From assembly GCF_002902845.1 (NCBI RefSeq), contig NZ_PPTF01000060.1, forward strand, positions 2,710 through 66,709: DNA of 64,000 nucleotides. Direction: 5' to 3'. This document shows positions 29,721-37,681 of this stretch, piece by piece. Each line of letters starts with the position of its first letter. Position 1 is the stretch's first letter. Origin of the DNA: Chromobacterium sinusclupearum. Its GTDB lineage: Bacteria; Pseudomonadota; Gammaproteobacteria; Burkholderiales; Chromobacteriaceae. The notes beneath the pieces are model-generated. The model saw nothing but the letters and a program-made list of their open reading frames with translations, searched no databases and was not told where the DNA came from. Made by a program: the position numbers and the translations under genes.

Positions 29721-30272
29721 ATGGCGAGCAATGTTGAAATCAAGGCGCGCGTGGCGGATATCGATGCGCTGGAGCGAACAGTTCAGGCGTTGGCTGGGCA
29801 AGCGCCATCCTCCCGCCAGAGCCTGAGTATCGCGCTGGAGCGGCCGGATCAGCCCGAGGTGATGGCATTGATAGACGAACTCGATGCCTATCAGAAGCCC
29901 TTATACCCCGCGGAAAGCCATCACGGCGTCGATGTGGAGGCCTTGCTGCGGCCGGAAGTGGCGTTTGCGGTGGCGCGCGATGAAACCGGCGCGGCGGTGG
30001 GGTGCGGCGCAGTTTGGTGCGCGGCGGAATATGGCGAATTGAAGCGGATGTTCGTGCGGCCGCAATGCCGGCGGCGCGGCGCCGCGCGCAGCGTGCTGGC
30101 GTTTCTGGAGCGGCAGGCGCAGGCGCGAGGCTGCGCCGCCATGATGCTGGAGACCGGCATCCACCAGCACGAGGCCATCGCCTTGTACCAGCGCGCCGGT
30201 TATGGCTTTTGCGCGCCGTTCGGGTCCTACCGCGAGGACCCGTACAGCGTATTCATGCGCAAAGCGTTTTGA
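29721..30272 (+). CDS. GNAT acetyltransferase with a CYTH-like N-terminal stub
   Basis: 183 residues. The main body (about 31-183) is a GNAT fold: SLSIALERPDQPEVMALIDELDAY, the acetyl-CoA loop LKRMFVRPQCRRRGAARSVL (R/QxxGxG/A variant), and a C-terminal GYGFCAPFGSYREDPYSVFM. The first 30 residues, MASNVEIKARVADIDALERT..., do not belong to GNAT proteins. They look like the start of a CYTH/class IV cyclase-like domain, with the NVEIKAR signature but nothing beyond. AGGAA 8 nt before the ATG at 29721 suggests translation begins at this stub. No other plausible start lies before the GNAT region. Target unknown. Convergent with the next gene, 3 nt apart. Confidence 0.8.
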   Translation: MASNVEIKARVADIDALERTVQALAGQAPSSRQSLSIALERPDQPEVMALIDELDAYQKPLYPAESHHGVDVEALLRPEVAFAVARDETGAAVGCGAVWCAAEYGELKRMFVRPQCRRRGAARSVLAFLERQAQARGCAAMMLETGIHQHEAIALYQRAGYGFCAPFGSYREDPYSVFMRKAF

Positions 30273-30275
30273 CTA

Positions 30276-30956
30276 TCAGGAAGTCTTGCCCAGGTGAGCG
30301 GCCAGCTGGCGGGCGCTGTCTTTGCACCATTGGTCGATCAGCGGCTTGATCAGATCCAGCGTCATCTGTTCTTCCTTGGTCTTGCTCTTTTTGTTCTGCC
30401 GCAGGTTGACCGTGCCCGCCAGCAGGGTGCCATCCTGAGCATCTTCCAGCTGCGCCATGCTGCCTATCTTCAGCAGATAAGGCTCTTTGCCGGTGGCGAG
30501 CCGCGCCAGGTTGAACACTGCCTTGATCGGCAGCAAGTCCACGGCATCCACTCCTGGCCGGTCTTGGGAGACGGCGGTGACCGCCACGCGCAAGCGGGCG
30601 ACGCCGGGCGCGGCTTGCTGCGTCATCGCGACGCCGGCCGATGTCAGCTCGGCCTGCATCCGTTGATGGAAATAAGCGGCAATCGCGTTCTCATCGCCTG
30701 ATTGCAGCAGCTCCCAGTTGCCATCCTTGGCTTGGCGCATGAACAGCAATGGCTCCAGCAAAACGGCGTTGTAGGCTTTCAGATCGACGCCCGGCTTCAG
30801 ATAGACACGCTGATCCGGGTTGCTTTTGCTTTGCTGGAAGGCGCTGAGCGGAACGGTGAACAGGTTTTCCGAGTTCGCTGCTTCGCCGGCGGACCAGGCG
30901 GGCAGGCTCAAGCCCAGTCCGAGAGCGCAACACAGGGTCAGTGCGGACAGTTTCAT
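30276..30956 (-). CDS. DUF3313 family periplasmic protein
   Basis: 226 residues with a signal peptide (MKLSALTLCCALGLGLSLPAWSA, cleavage near 23). The body has the DUF3313 pattern: YLKPGVDLKAYNAVLLEPLLF, then ELTSAGVAMTQQAAPGVARLRVAVTAV and VFNLARLATGKEPYLLKIGSMAQLEDAQDGTLLAG. Most family members are lipoproteins, but this one has no lipobox cysteine at the cleavage point. Its C-terminus, KPLIDQWCKDSARQLAAHLGK, is typical. AAGGAA precedes the ATG at 30956. Function unknown. Tail to tail with the GNAT gene. Confidence 0.75.
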   Translation of the reverse strand: MKLSALTLCCALGLGLSLPAWSAGEAANSENLFTVPLSAFQQSKSNPDQRVYLKPGVDLKAYNAVLLEPLLFMRQAKDGNWELLQSGDENAIAAYFHQRMQAELTSAGVAMTQQAAPGVARLRVAVTAVSQDRPGVDAVDLLPIKAVFNLARLATGKEPYLLKIGSMAQLEDAQDGTLLAGTVNLRQNKKSKTKEEQMTLDLIKPLIDQWCKDSARQLAAHLGKTS

Positions 30957-31056
30957 CGTCGGTTCCTTTGTTAGTCGATTGAAGTATGCAGACATGCTGT
31001 CGACAGCATAATTCGGACAGAGGAAATTGTCGCGTGCCGTGTGCGGGAAACGACAA

Positions 31057-31074
31057 GGCCCGCGGAAGCGGGCC
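31057..31074 (-). terminator. Short hairpin after the 65-residue gene
   Basis: Perfect 7-bp stem GGCCCGC / GCGGGCC with loop GGAA, followed on the minus strand by a weak T-rich stretch. It sits 6 nt beyond the stop codon at 31081. Confidence 0.5.
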
Positions 31075-31080
31075 GGAGAT

Positions 31081-31278
31081 TCAGCGATGCAGGTAGGTGA
31101 ACAAGGCCAATAGTATGATGCAGCAGATGACCATCAGATTCAGCAGGATTTCTTCCTGAATCGGCTCGGAATGGAGCTTGTCGTCCATGCGGAGCCGGGA
31201 ATGATTCAGTTTATGCAGCCAATATTGCAAGAGAGAGTTCGAACTGGGACCGTCGGGGTCGGCGTTGCCGGTTTTCAT
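31081..31278 (-). CDS. Small single-pass membrane protein, hypothetical
   Basis: 65 residues from the ATG at 31278 (AGGA about 10 nt upstream). The first 45 residues are polar (MKTGNADPDGPSSN...). A single C-terminal transmembrane segment, LLNLMVICCIILLALFTYL, ends four residues before the stop, giving a tail-anchored topology. The frame continues upstream to 31437 without a ribosome site. It does not resemble any family I recognise. Its own terminator-like hairpin follows, which supports a real gene, but coding evidence is limited. Confidence 0.4.
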   Translation of the reverse strand: MKTGNADPDGPSSNSLLQYWLHKLNHSRLRMDDKLHSEPIQEEILLNLMVICCIILLALFTYLHR

Positions 31279-31423
31279 GATGGAAGTCCTGCGTAAACGA
31301 AAATTTATAGGCAGGCATTTTACTCTTTTTGCATATTGCCGCAACTTCTCGCTCCGCAGTGTTGTCCTTTCCGCCACATGGAACAACGACGCCCTGATTG
31401 CCCTCCAGCATCCCGCGTCCCGC

Positions 31424-31996
31424 TCAGATGAATTCACCCTCAGGCAAGCCCAGATTAATCGTGGTTGAGCGAAACGCCGCTGCGGCGGATTGCGCCCGTG
31501 CTGACAGCAGCTCCAGCATCACTGTCTTGCCAAGTCGATCGCTGCGCAAGGCATGGTTTCCCGAGTGGGCAAGCAGCACCACATCGTCAACCGTTCTCCA
31601 ACCCGCCGCCAGCGCGTAAAACGGCGCCAGCTCGGCATCGCAGGTGAAGGCTGCGATGTCATAGTTTCCGCATTCTCTCAGCCAGGCGGAGGCCGCTGCG
31701 ACAACGCGCTCGCCCAGGCCTTGCCGCCGATGGCCAGGGTGAGTCGCGACGCAACTGAGGGCGGCCAGGGCAAAAGCCTGCCCGCCATGGCTGACGGTCA
31801 AGCCCACTACTGCGGCGTAAGCGACGGGATGGCCATGCTGCAGCAGACAGAATGCTTGCGCGTGATATTCCGGCTTGTGCAGCGCGTCGTCAGGGTCCGG
31901 CTCCCCCGGGCACTGGTAGGCCTGGTGCAGCATGACGGCGCATTCGCGACGCAGTGCCTGCGGCAAGGCCTGATAGGGTTGGGACAGGATTTCCAT
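31424..31996 (-). CDS. GNAT family N-acetyltransferase
   Basis: 190 residues from the ATG at 31996, chosen for a purine-rich GGAAT 8 nt upstream; an ATG at 32026 has no site. The acetyl-CoA binding motif is CVATHPGHRRQGLGERVV (RxxGxG). The preceding strand is ALAALSCVATHP, and FTCDAELAPFYALAAGWR follows, a layout also seen in aminoglycoside 2'-N-acetyltransferase-like GNATs. Histidine is frequent, and an N-terminal helix reads RRECAVMLHQAYQCPG. The substrate cannot be told. It may follow the DUF2254 gene in one transcript (75 nt gap, same strand). Confidence 0.72.
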   Translation of the reverse strand: MEILSQPYQALPQALRRECAVMLHQAYQCPGEPDPDDALHKPEYHAQAFCLLQHGHPVAYAAVVGLTVSHGGQAFALAALSCVATHPGHRRQGLGERVVAAASAWLRECGNYDIAAFTCDAELAPFYALAAGWRTVDDVVLLAHSGNHALRSDRLGKTVMLELLSARAQSAAAAFRSTTINLGLPEGEFI

Positions 31997-32071
31997 GGTG
32001 TATTCCGGTTTGGGTGTGAACGGCATGGCTGGGACCGCGGCGCGAGTGTGGGGCTGGGATGCCGCCCCTGG

Positions 32072-33388
32072 TCACGTCGTCAGCGTCTGCAGCGTATCCA
32101 GCCGCCCGCGCATCCGGCTCATGGCCTGCTCGTCGAGATGGCCGCGGCAGCTGTCGACGGCGCGCTGGCCCAGCGTCCGCAGCGATTGGCGGAAGGCCGC
32201 GCTGTGGGCGACGGTGGCGATATCGGTCAGCGCCGCCAAGAGGCGCAGGCTGACTGCCATGTCGCCGCGCGCGTAATGGCGGATCTGTTCGAAGGCCGAT
32301 TCCAGCAGCGCGTCGAAATCCATGGCCGGGATGGTGACGCGCACCACTCCTGGCGGGTCGTAATAGTGCTGTTGCGGAGCATTGCGCTGCGCGTACAGGC
32401 ACAGGATGCGGCTGAGCTGATCGACGCAGGCAATCGCGGTGGTGGGGTCGTTGACCGCCGGCGAGATGGCTTTCAGCGCGATATCGACGATCTGCAGCAC
32501 GCCGAATTCCACATCCTGTTGCAGGGTGCGGCTGGGTCCGATGTCGATCGCGGACAGCATGGCCTGGCGCAGCCTGGGGGTAAGCCTTTCCTCGCGCGAG
32601 GCCAGCAGCAGCGGGATGCCGGCCGGCGCAAATTGGCCGACGCGGCGTGTGACGCGCAGTTTCAGTTGATGCGTCTTGGCCAGTTGCACCAGCTTGCGGG
32701 TATCAATGAAGCGGACATAGCCCGCCGTCCGGTTGAGGATGGGCGCATCCGGCTGGACGGCGTTGGGAGCCGCGCCGGCCGGCCACAACCGGTCCTCATG
32801 CGGCGCCGGCATCTGCTCCTGGATTGCCTGTTCGGTCTCCGCGGCGATGCGGTCGACGATGTAGTTGACGCTGATGGCGCGCGAGATGTGATGGATGAAG
32901 AACAGCAGGCCGATCACGCAAGCCACCGCCAGCAACATGGCGCCGAATACCGTCAGCACCGGGCTGAAAGCGTAGGGCTTGATTCGGGCAGCCGGCAAGG
33001 CGGCGATGCAGTAGGCGAACGTGCCGAGGAAGATGCCCAGCGTCCGCTGCGTGACCTTGTCGCGGGAGAAGCTGACGATGATTCTGGGCGAGAACTGCAT
33101 GGACGCCAGCGTCAGCGACATCAGCAGAATGGCGAATACGATGGACACCACGGTCATGATGGAGGTGGCGATGGCGGACAGAATCACCTGGGCCACCTGA
33201 GGGTCGCTGCGCGACGGGAACAGAATCTGCGGCAGCCAGGCGCCAAGCGCCGGATGCGTTTCTTCCAGCCAGGACAAGCAGCCGCCGACAAAGCCCAGCG
33301 CCAGCGAAATGATCAGCGGGCGCACCAGGAAGCCGCCGCGAAGATTGAACAGGATGTGCTGGATGGCGCGTGGCAGGTGTCTGGTCAT
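32072..33388 (-). CDS. DUF2254 family membrane protein
   Basis: 438-residue predicted inner-membrane protein. Four transmembrane segments lie in the first half: LVRPLIISLALGFVGGCLSW, VVSIVFAILLMSLTLASMQF, GIFLGTFAYCIAALPAA and VFGAMLLAVACVIGLLFFIHHI. Between them sits the family motif FSPRIIVSFSRDKVTQRTLG. A soluble C-terminal half has YVRFIDTRKLVQLA, DIGPSRTLQQDVEFGVLQIVDIALKAISPAVNDPTTA and terminal helices. DUF2254/COG4325 has no known function. Start at the ATG 33388; the frame extends to 33430 without support. Divergent from the chemoreceptor gene at 33522. Confidence 0.82.
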   Translation of the reverse strand: MTRHLPRAIQHILFNLRGGFLVRPLIISLALGFVGGCLSWLEETHPALGAWLPQILFPSRSDPQVAQVILSAIATSIMTVVSIVFAILLMSLTLASMQFSPRIIVSFSRDKVTQRTLGIFLGTFAYCIAALPAARIKPYAFSPVLTVFGAMLLAVACVIGLLFFIHHISRAISVNYIVDRIAAETEQAIQEQMPAPHEDRLWPAGAAPNAVQPDAPILNRTAGYVRFIDTRKLVQLAKTHQLKLRVTRRVGQFAPAGIPLLLASREERLTPRLRQAMLSAIDIGPSRTLQQDVEFGVLQIVDIALKAISPAVNDPTTAIACVDQLSRILCLYAQRNAPQQHYYDPPGVVRVTIPAMDFDALLESAFEQIRHYARGDMAVSLRLLAALTDIATVAHSAAFRQSLRTLGQRAVDSCRGHLDEQAMSRMRGRLDTLQTLTT

Positions 33389-33521
33389 GGTGCTTGGGTG
33401 GAGTCGATGCGCGACGGACAGGATGCACATGATATCTGGTTTGCCCGGCGTACGGTTGAGGTCTGGGCGGCTTCGACCTGATCTACACTGTATTGATATT
33501 CATGATCGCTGGGAGCCGGCT

Positions 33522-34328
33522 ATGGCACTGCGTTTGACGGTGGGGCGGCGGATTGCCGTGTTGATCGTTCTTTCCATTGTCGCTTTTGTGCTGCTGGGCG
33601 CGATCAGCCTGTCGCGCCTGCAGGCTGTGCAGCTGCAATTGCGCAAATTGGACGAGGTGTCGCTGGCCGAGGTGGACATCTCGCGCAGCCTCAGCGCAGA
33701 GCTGACAGGCATGAGGCTGGAGACGGTGCGCCATATCGCCAGCCGCGATCCGGCGGTCAAGCAGGCGGCGGAGCAGCAGGTGCGAAAGCATAGGGAGAAC
33801 CTGGACAGCTTGCTGGCCGCCTATCATCAGTTGCCGTTGCAGGCCGAATTGCAGCAGAAGGGCGAGCAGTTCCAGTCCCGGCTGGCCGAATACATTGACG
33901 CCGTCTCCCCCTTGCTGGCCGCCTCCAAGGCCGATCCGGATCATCCCCCTCCGGTGTACAACCCCAAGATCAATGGCGCGGCCGGTTCGATGGGCACGTT
34001 GGTGGAAGATATGGTCAAAGCCAGCCGCGAAGACGCGCGGGCAGAGCGGCTGGCGGCGGAGCAAGATTACAAGGCCGCGTGGGGACAGATGATCGCTGTG
34101 ATCGTCGTCGGCGTGCTGGTGTTGTTGGGCGCCGGCTATGTTCTGCAGCGCTCAATCACCGTGCCTTTGAACGGGGCTCGGGATGCGCTTGCGCAAGTGG
34201 CGCGCGAACTCGATTTCACCCGCCGCACCGAGCCGGCGGGGCATGACGAGATCGCGGATGCGCTGCAAGCGCTGGATTCCTTGCTGCAGACGCTGCAGCG
34301 CAGTTTCAGCGAGGTGGCGGTGCAGTGA
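33522..34328 (+). CDS. Methyl-accepting chemotaxis protein, N-terminal (sensor) part of a split gene
   Basis: 268 residues of a chemoreceptor: short cytoplasmic start, TM1 ([20 protein letters not shown]), a periplasmic four-helix-type sensor of about 160 residues, TM2 ([20 protein letters not shown]) and a HAMP domain ([23 protein letters not shown]) to [14 protein letters not shown]. It then hits a TGA at 34326. The signalling half follows at once in another frame, overlapping as GTGA. Restoring one base after CAG at 34323-34325 would give a single protein of about 540 residues. GGGAG precedes the ATG. Either a frameshifted gene or a coupled two-gene receptor; a frameshift is more likely. 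Confidence 0.75.
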   Translation: MALRLTVGRRIAVLIVLSIVAFVLLGAISLSRLQAVQLQLRKLDEVSLAEVDISRSLSAELTGMRLETVRHIASRDPAVKQAAEQQVRKHRENLDSLLAAYHQLPLQAELQQKGEQFQSRLAEYIDAVSPLLAASKADPDHPPPVYNPKINGAAGSMGTLVEDMVKASREDARAERLAAEQDYKAAWGQMIAVIVVGVLVLLGAGYVLQRSITVPLNGARDALAQVARELDFTRRTEPAGHDEIADALQALDSLLQTLQRSFSEVAVQ

Positions 34329-35143
34329 GCGGGGTGGCGGACTCGGCGCGCGGCATGCGAGAAACCGCCGACGAGCTGGCGGTCAGCGCCGCGACATCGT
34401 CACAGGCCTGCTCCAGCATGGCGGCCTCGGTGGAGCAACTGACGGTCAGCATCGCCCATGTGCGCGACCGCGCACAGGAGGCCAGCCGGCTCAGCAGCGA
34501 CTCTGGGCATTTGGCGGCGTCCGGCGAGCAAGTGATCCTCAAAACCGTGGCGCAGATCCAGTCCTCGGTTGAAACCGTCAGCGACGCGGCCGGCACCGTG
34601 GAAAAGCTGCGCGACCAGGTTGCGGCGATAGGCAGCGTGACTGAGGTCATCAAAGGTGTAGCGGAACAAACCAATCTTTTGGCGCTGAATGCGTCGATAG
34701 AGGCCGCGCGGGCCGGCGAAATGGGACGTGGCTTCGCGGTGGTGGCGGACGAGGTGCGCATGCTGGCAGAGCGGACGGCAGCGGCGACGCTGGAGATCAA
34801 TGGCATGATCCAGGCGATGCAGCAGGAGGCGTTGAACGCGGTGCGGCATATGAATGAGGTGGTCGGCGAGGTGCGGGGCTGCGAACAATCGGCTAATCAG
34901 GCCGGAGAAACCATCACCCAGATCAGCCAGCGCGCCGCCGAGGCTGTCGCCTTGGTCGGCGAGATCGCCTCTGGGATCGGCGAGCAGGCGGACGCCAGCA
35001 CTGAAATTGCGCAGCAGCTGGAACGAATCGCGCAGGTTTCCGAAGAGGGCAGTAACGTGGCGGACACGACCTCGACTGCGGCGCAGCGTCTCAACGCGCT
35101 GGCGGCCGAGCTGCGCGCCACCGTATCGCGCTTCAAGGTATAG
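34325..35143 (+). CDS. Methyl-accepting chemotaxis protein, C-terminal (signalling) part of a split gene
   Basis: 272 residues with no membrane segment: adaptation helices ([20 protein letters not shown]) and the conserved hairpin tip [40 protein letters not shown], which binds CheA/CheW. Last helices end in [11 protein letters not shown]. It opens at a GTG overlapping the stop of the sensor half and has no obvious ribosome site of its own, so expression would need reinitiation or frameshifting. Sequence on both sides reads as one continuous receptor, so this was very likely a single gene. Confidence 0.72.
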   Translation: MSGVADSARGMRETADELAVSAATSSQACSSMAASVEQLTVSIAHVRDRAQEASRLSSDSGHLAASGEQVILKTVAQIQSSVETVSDAAGTVEKLRDQVAAIGSVTEVIKGVAEQTNLLALNASIEAARAGEMGRGFAVVADEVRMLAERTAAATLEINGMIQAMQQEALNAVRHMNEVVGEVRGCEQSANQAGETITQISQRAAEAVALVGEIASGIGEQADASTEIAQQLERIAQVSEEGSNVADTTSTAAQRLNALAAELRATVSRFKV

Positions 35144-35203
35144 CGGCTGCTGATGCGCATCATGCTTGGCGCGGCATTGGCGCGGATGGCGTAGGCCGCC
35201 ATG

Positions 35204-35229
35204 GGCGGGCCGCGGTATGCCCGCCGTTT
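35204..35229 (+). terminator. Terminator-like hairpin after the split chemoreceptor
   Basis: Perfect 7-bp stem GGCGGGC / GCCCGCC with an 8-nt loop and GTTTG after it. Weak T run. Confidence 0.45.
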
Positions 35230-35277
35230 GTCGCGCCGTGCCACTCAGGGCCTGAGGGTGGCCCTGCTGCCGGCTGG

Positions 35278-35628
35278 CTAGCGTTTGCGCTTGCCGGCCT
35301 TTTCACTGGCGCGCTGCGGGCAGGCGGCGCAGGGGTTTTCGCACATGCCGGCGCCGCTCAGCGATTGTTTCAGCGCGCAGACCGAACGGCGACAGGCGAT
35401 GAAGCGGATTTGTTGCTCAGCGGCCAGTTCGCGGAAGTGGCGCATCACATTGTGGCCCAGGAAGTCGGTGAACAGGATCAGCAGCTCGGTGCCGGCGGGC
35501 AGCCGGTCCACCTTGCGCTGGTGCGAGCTGTTGCGGCCGCTCAGGTGGCGGTTGATGGTAATGCCGTAGCTCTGCAGCACGTCGGGGATGTTGCCCAGCG
35601 TGTCGGCTCCAACCAGCATGGCGTTCAT
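35278..35628 (-). CDS. DUF2325 family protein with C-terminal cysteine motif, Fur-controlled
   Basis: 116-residue cytosolic protein of DUF2325. It opens MNAMLVGADTLGNIPDVLQS (Rossmann-like beta-alpha start) and has the family line SHQRKVDRLPAGTELLILFTDFLGHNVM. The C-terminal part has five cysteines: ACRRSVCALKQSL and a CENPCAAC cluster (CX3CX2C), a spacing fit for metal or Fe-S binding, followed by a basic tail. AAGGAG stands 8 nt before the ATG. A perfect 19-bp Fur box lies 29 nt upstream of the start. Function of DUF2325 is unknown; iron repression and the cysteines suggest a role in iron or redox stress. Confidence 0.82.
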   Translation of the reverse strand: MNAMLVGADTLGNIPDVLQSYGITINRHLSGRNSSHQRKVDRLPAGTELLILFTDFLGHNVMRHFRELAAEQQIRFIACRRSVCALKQSLSGAGMCENPCAACPQRASEKAGKRKR

Positions 35629-35656
35629 GGCACGATCTCCTTTAGTGATTTTTGAG

Positions 35657-35675
35657 AATGATAATAATTATCATT
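35657..35675 (-). promoter_or_regulatory. Fur box upstream of the DUF2325 gene
   Basis: AATGATAATAATTATCATT is a perfect 9-1-9 palindrome that closely follows the classical Fur consensus GATAATGATAATCATTATC. It lies 29 nt from the DUF2325 start codon and 117 nt from the divergent binding-protein gene, so the former is the likely target. Confidence 0.88.
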
Positions 35676-35791
35676 TCCAGCGTCAACCTGTACTTTCAGC
35701 ATGTTTCGTCCCGTGATGGCGGCCGCCACGCATTGCGCCTATGTTGTAAAGATTGAACGCATGGATGGGTGGATCGGCGGGAAGGAGCATC

Positions 35792-36583
35792 ATGAAGTCT
35801 AGGCTGCTGGGTATCTTGGCTATGGTTCTGCCGCTATTGCTGTCGACCGCAAGGGCGGATCAGTTGGCGCAGGTTCAACGCAAAGGCGTGCTGGAGATAG
35901 GCCTGGAGGGAACGTTTCCGCCTTATAGTTTTCGCGCCGCGGCCGGGGCCGAGTTGCAGGGTTTCGAAGTGGATTTCGGCCGCGAGCTGGCGAAGCAACT
36001 CGGTGTCCAGGCGCATTTCCATACCATTGCCTGGACCCATATGCTGAGCAGCCTGTCGGCCCGCCGGGTGGATGTGGTGCTAAACCAGGTGGTGGCGACC
36101 ACCGAGCGTCAGCGCCGTTTTGATTTTTCCATCCCCTATACCTATAGCGGTTTGCAGATGGTGGTGCGCAAGGCCGACGCGGCGCGTTTCCACAGCGCGG
36201 CGGATCTGGCCGGCGCGCACGTCGGCGTCGGGGCCGAGACCAACTATGAACAGTGGCTGCGCTCCAATGCGCCGCAGGCCCATGTCCATCTGTACCACGA
36301 CGATTTAACCAAATACGACGGCTTGCGCCGAGGCGAGGTGGATGCCATCGTGATCAATCGGCTGGCGGCGCTGAATCTGATGCTGAAGACGCGGGGCGAC
36401 TTGGTGGCCGCGGGGAGGATGCTGGCGCGGGAGGATGCCTGCGTGGTGATGCGCAAGGACAATCCGCAGCTGCTGATGCGGGTCAATCGCGCTATCGGAC
36501 ATCTGCAGCGCGACGGCGCCTTGTTGGCGCTGTCGCGCAAGTGGTTCATGGCTGATATCGTCAGCCGGCCGGATCAGCCGTAG
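35792..36583 (+). CDS. Periplasmic amino-acid-type solute-binding protein
   Basis: 263 residues, family 3 extracellular solute-binding protein. The signal peptide MKSRLLGILAMVLPLLLSTARA is cleaved before DQ. The mature part starts VLEIGLEGTFPPYSF and continues GFEVDFGRELAKQLGV, LSARRVDVVLNQVVATTERQRRFDFSIPYTYSG, and HVGVGAETNYEQWL, all typical of cystine/polar amino acid binding proteins. GAAGGAG precedes the ATG. No ABC permease or ATPase gene is adjacent, so it is an orphan receptor that may work with transporter genes elsewhere or in sensing. Its 3' end overlaps the opposing pseudogene by 10 nt. Confidence 0.85.
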   Translation: MKSRLLGILAMVLPLLLSTARADQLAQVQRKGVLEIGLEGTFPPYSFRAAAGAELQGFEVDFGRELAKQLGVQAHFHTIAWTHMLSSLSARRVDVVLNQVVATTERQRRFDFSIPYTYSGLQMVVRKADAARFHSAADLAGAHVGVGAETNYEQWLRSNAPQAHVHLYHDDLTKYDGLRRGEVDAIVINRLAALNLMLKTRGDLVAAGRMLAREDACVVMRKDNPQLLMRVNRAIGHLQRDGALLALSRKWFMADIVSRPDQP

Positions 36584-37573
36584 ACGTCCACCTGGCTGAT
36601 CATGCCGGCCTGGCCGTCGTCCTTCAGATAAACGCCGGCGCTTTCCATCTGTGCGGTTGGGGCGATGCTGGCGCTGTCCTGGCGCATGGTCAACGGCGCC
36701 TGGACGCTGGGCAGCAAAATGGCGCCGATATGCGCCTGTTGCAGGGTTTCCAGCTGGTCTTTGCCGTCGCTGCCGCGTCCGGTCCAGATTCTCAATTGCG
36801 CATAGTCCGGTCCAGATTCTCAATTGCGCATACACGGGGTCGGACTCATCGATCACGCCATCGTGATTGACATCATATTTGGCCAGGTCGGCGAAGCCAT
36901 TGCCGGATTGCGGGCCGAACAGCTCGCTGCCGTTGCCTACCTTGCCGCTGCCATTTTTGTCCAGTACCAGCCAGCCGCCATCGGTGGGGAAGGGGAGCTG
37001 GGTCATCTGGCCGTTGTTCTGCAGGTCGAAGCTCGCCGTGGCGCCGCTGAAGCGGCCGGCGTCGGCGCCCAGCGAGATCATCAGCGGGTCGTGCGGCTGG
37101 CCGCCGTTCAGGCTGCCGGCGCTGCTGTGGTACTGGTAAAGGCTCTGCATCGACAGGTTCAGCGAGAACTGGAATTGCTTGCCGTCCTGCGTGGTGACCT
37201 GGCCGTTGGCGGAGAATTGCAGCTGCTGTTTGTCCTGGTAGTCAACGCTTTGCTCAGCGTCGACTTGCGGCGGCGGCGAGGCAGGCGCGCTCGGCGCTTG
37301 GCCGGTAGCGGGCTGCGACTTGTTGTCCCAGAGCCAAATGTGGATGCCGAACGCTTTTTCGACAATCGCCTTGATCAGGCTGAGCAAGCCGCTGATGTCG
37401 TTTTGCAGCGCCAAAGCCATGAGGCTCTGCACGCCCTGGCTGCTCAGCTGGACGTTATCCTGCGGGGCAGGCTGCGCAGTTTGCTGCGTCACGGTCACGC
37501 TTTGCCGGATGTCCAGCGATTGGGTTTGCGTGAAGCTGCTGCCGAGCTTGGCATCTACGGAGGCAATACGCAT
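36574..37573 (-). pseudogene. EF-hand-like calcium-binding protein gene, disrupted by a 28-bp duplication
   Basis: From the ATG at 37573 the frame reads MRIASVDAKLGSSFTQTQSL..., a Q/S-rich region with LSSQGVQSLMALALQNDI, a proline-rich linker, then QQLQFSANGQVTTQDGKQFQFSL and two calcium-loop-like motifs (LDKNGSGKVGNGSELFG and DVNHDGVIDESDPVYAQL). After RIWTG a perfect 28-bp tandem duplication shifts the frame. With one copy removed the frame continues to GRGSDGKDQLETLQ... and ends VDVYG at 36574, giving 323 residues. There is no signal peptide. Similar GW..LD.NG.G..ELFGP..GNGF proteins exist in other proteobacteria; their role is unknown. Confidence 0.8.
36777..36832. repeat. Perfect 28-bp tandem duplication
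   Basis: The unit at 36777-36804 is repeated without change at 36805-36832. It begins GTCCGGTCCAGATTC and ends GCGCATA. Being 28 bp long it shifts the reading frame of the gene that contains it by one. The lack of any difference between the copies points to a recent event. Confidence 0.97.
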
Positions 37574-37681
37574 GGCGCGAGTCCGATCAAGGCGGGAATG
37601 CCCCTGTATCGACGCCGCCCGGCGCAACTTGATGCTGTGGCGATTGCGTATTGCCTGCCGTCTCAGGCGGTGCTGGCGAGC

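Noticed and set aside
34316..34332. Programmed -1 frameshift at the split chemoreceptor
   Set aside because: No slippery heptamer of the X XXY YYZ type and no downstream pseudoknot is visible; a base loss or coupling at GTGA is simpler.
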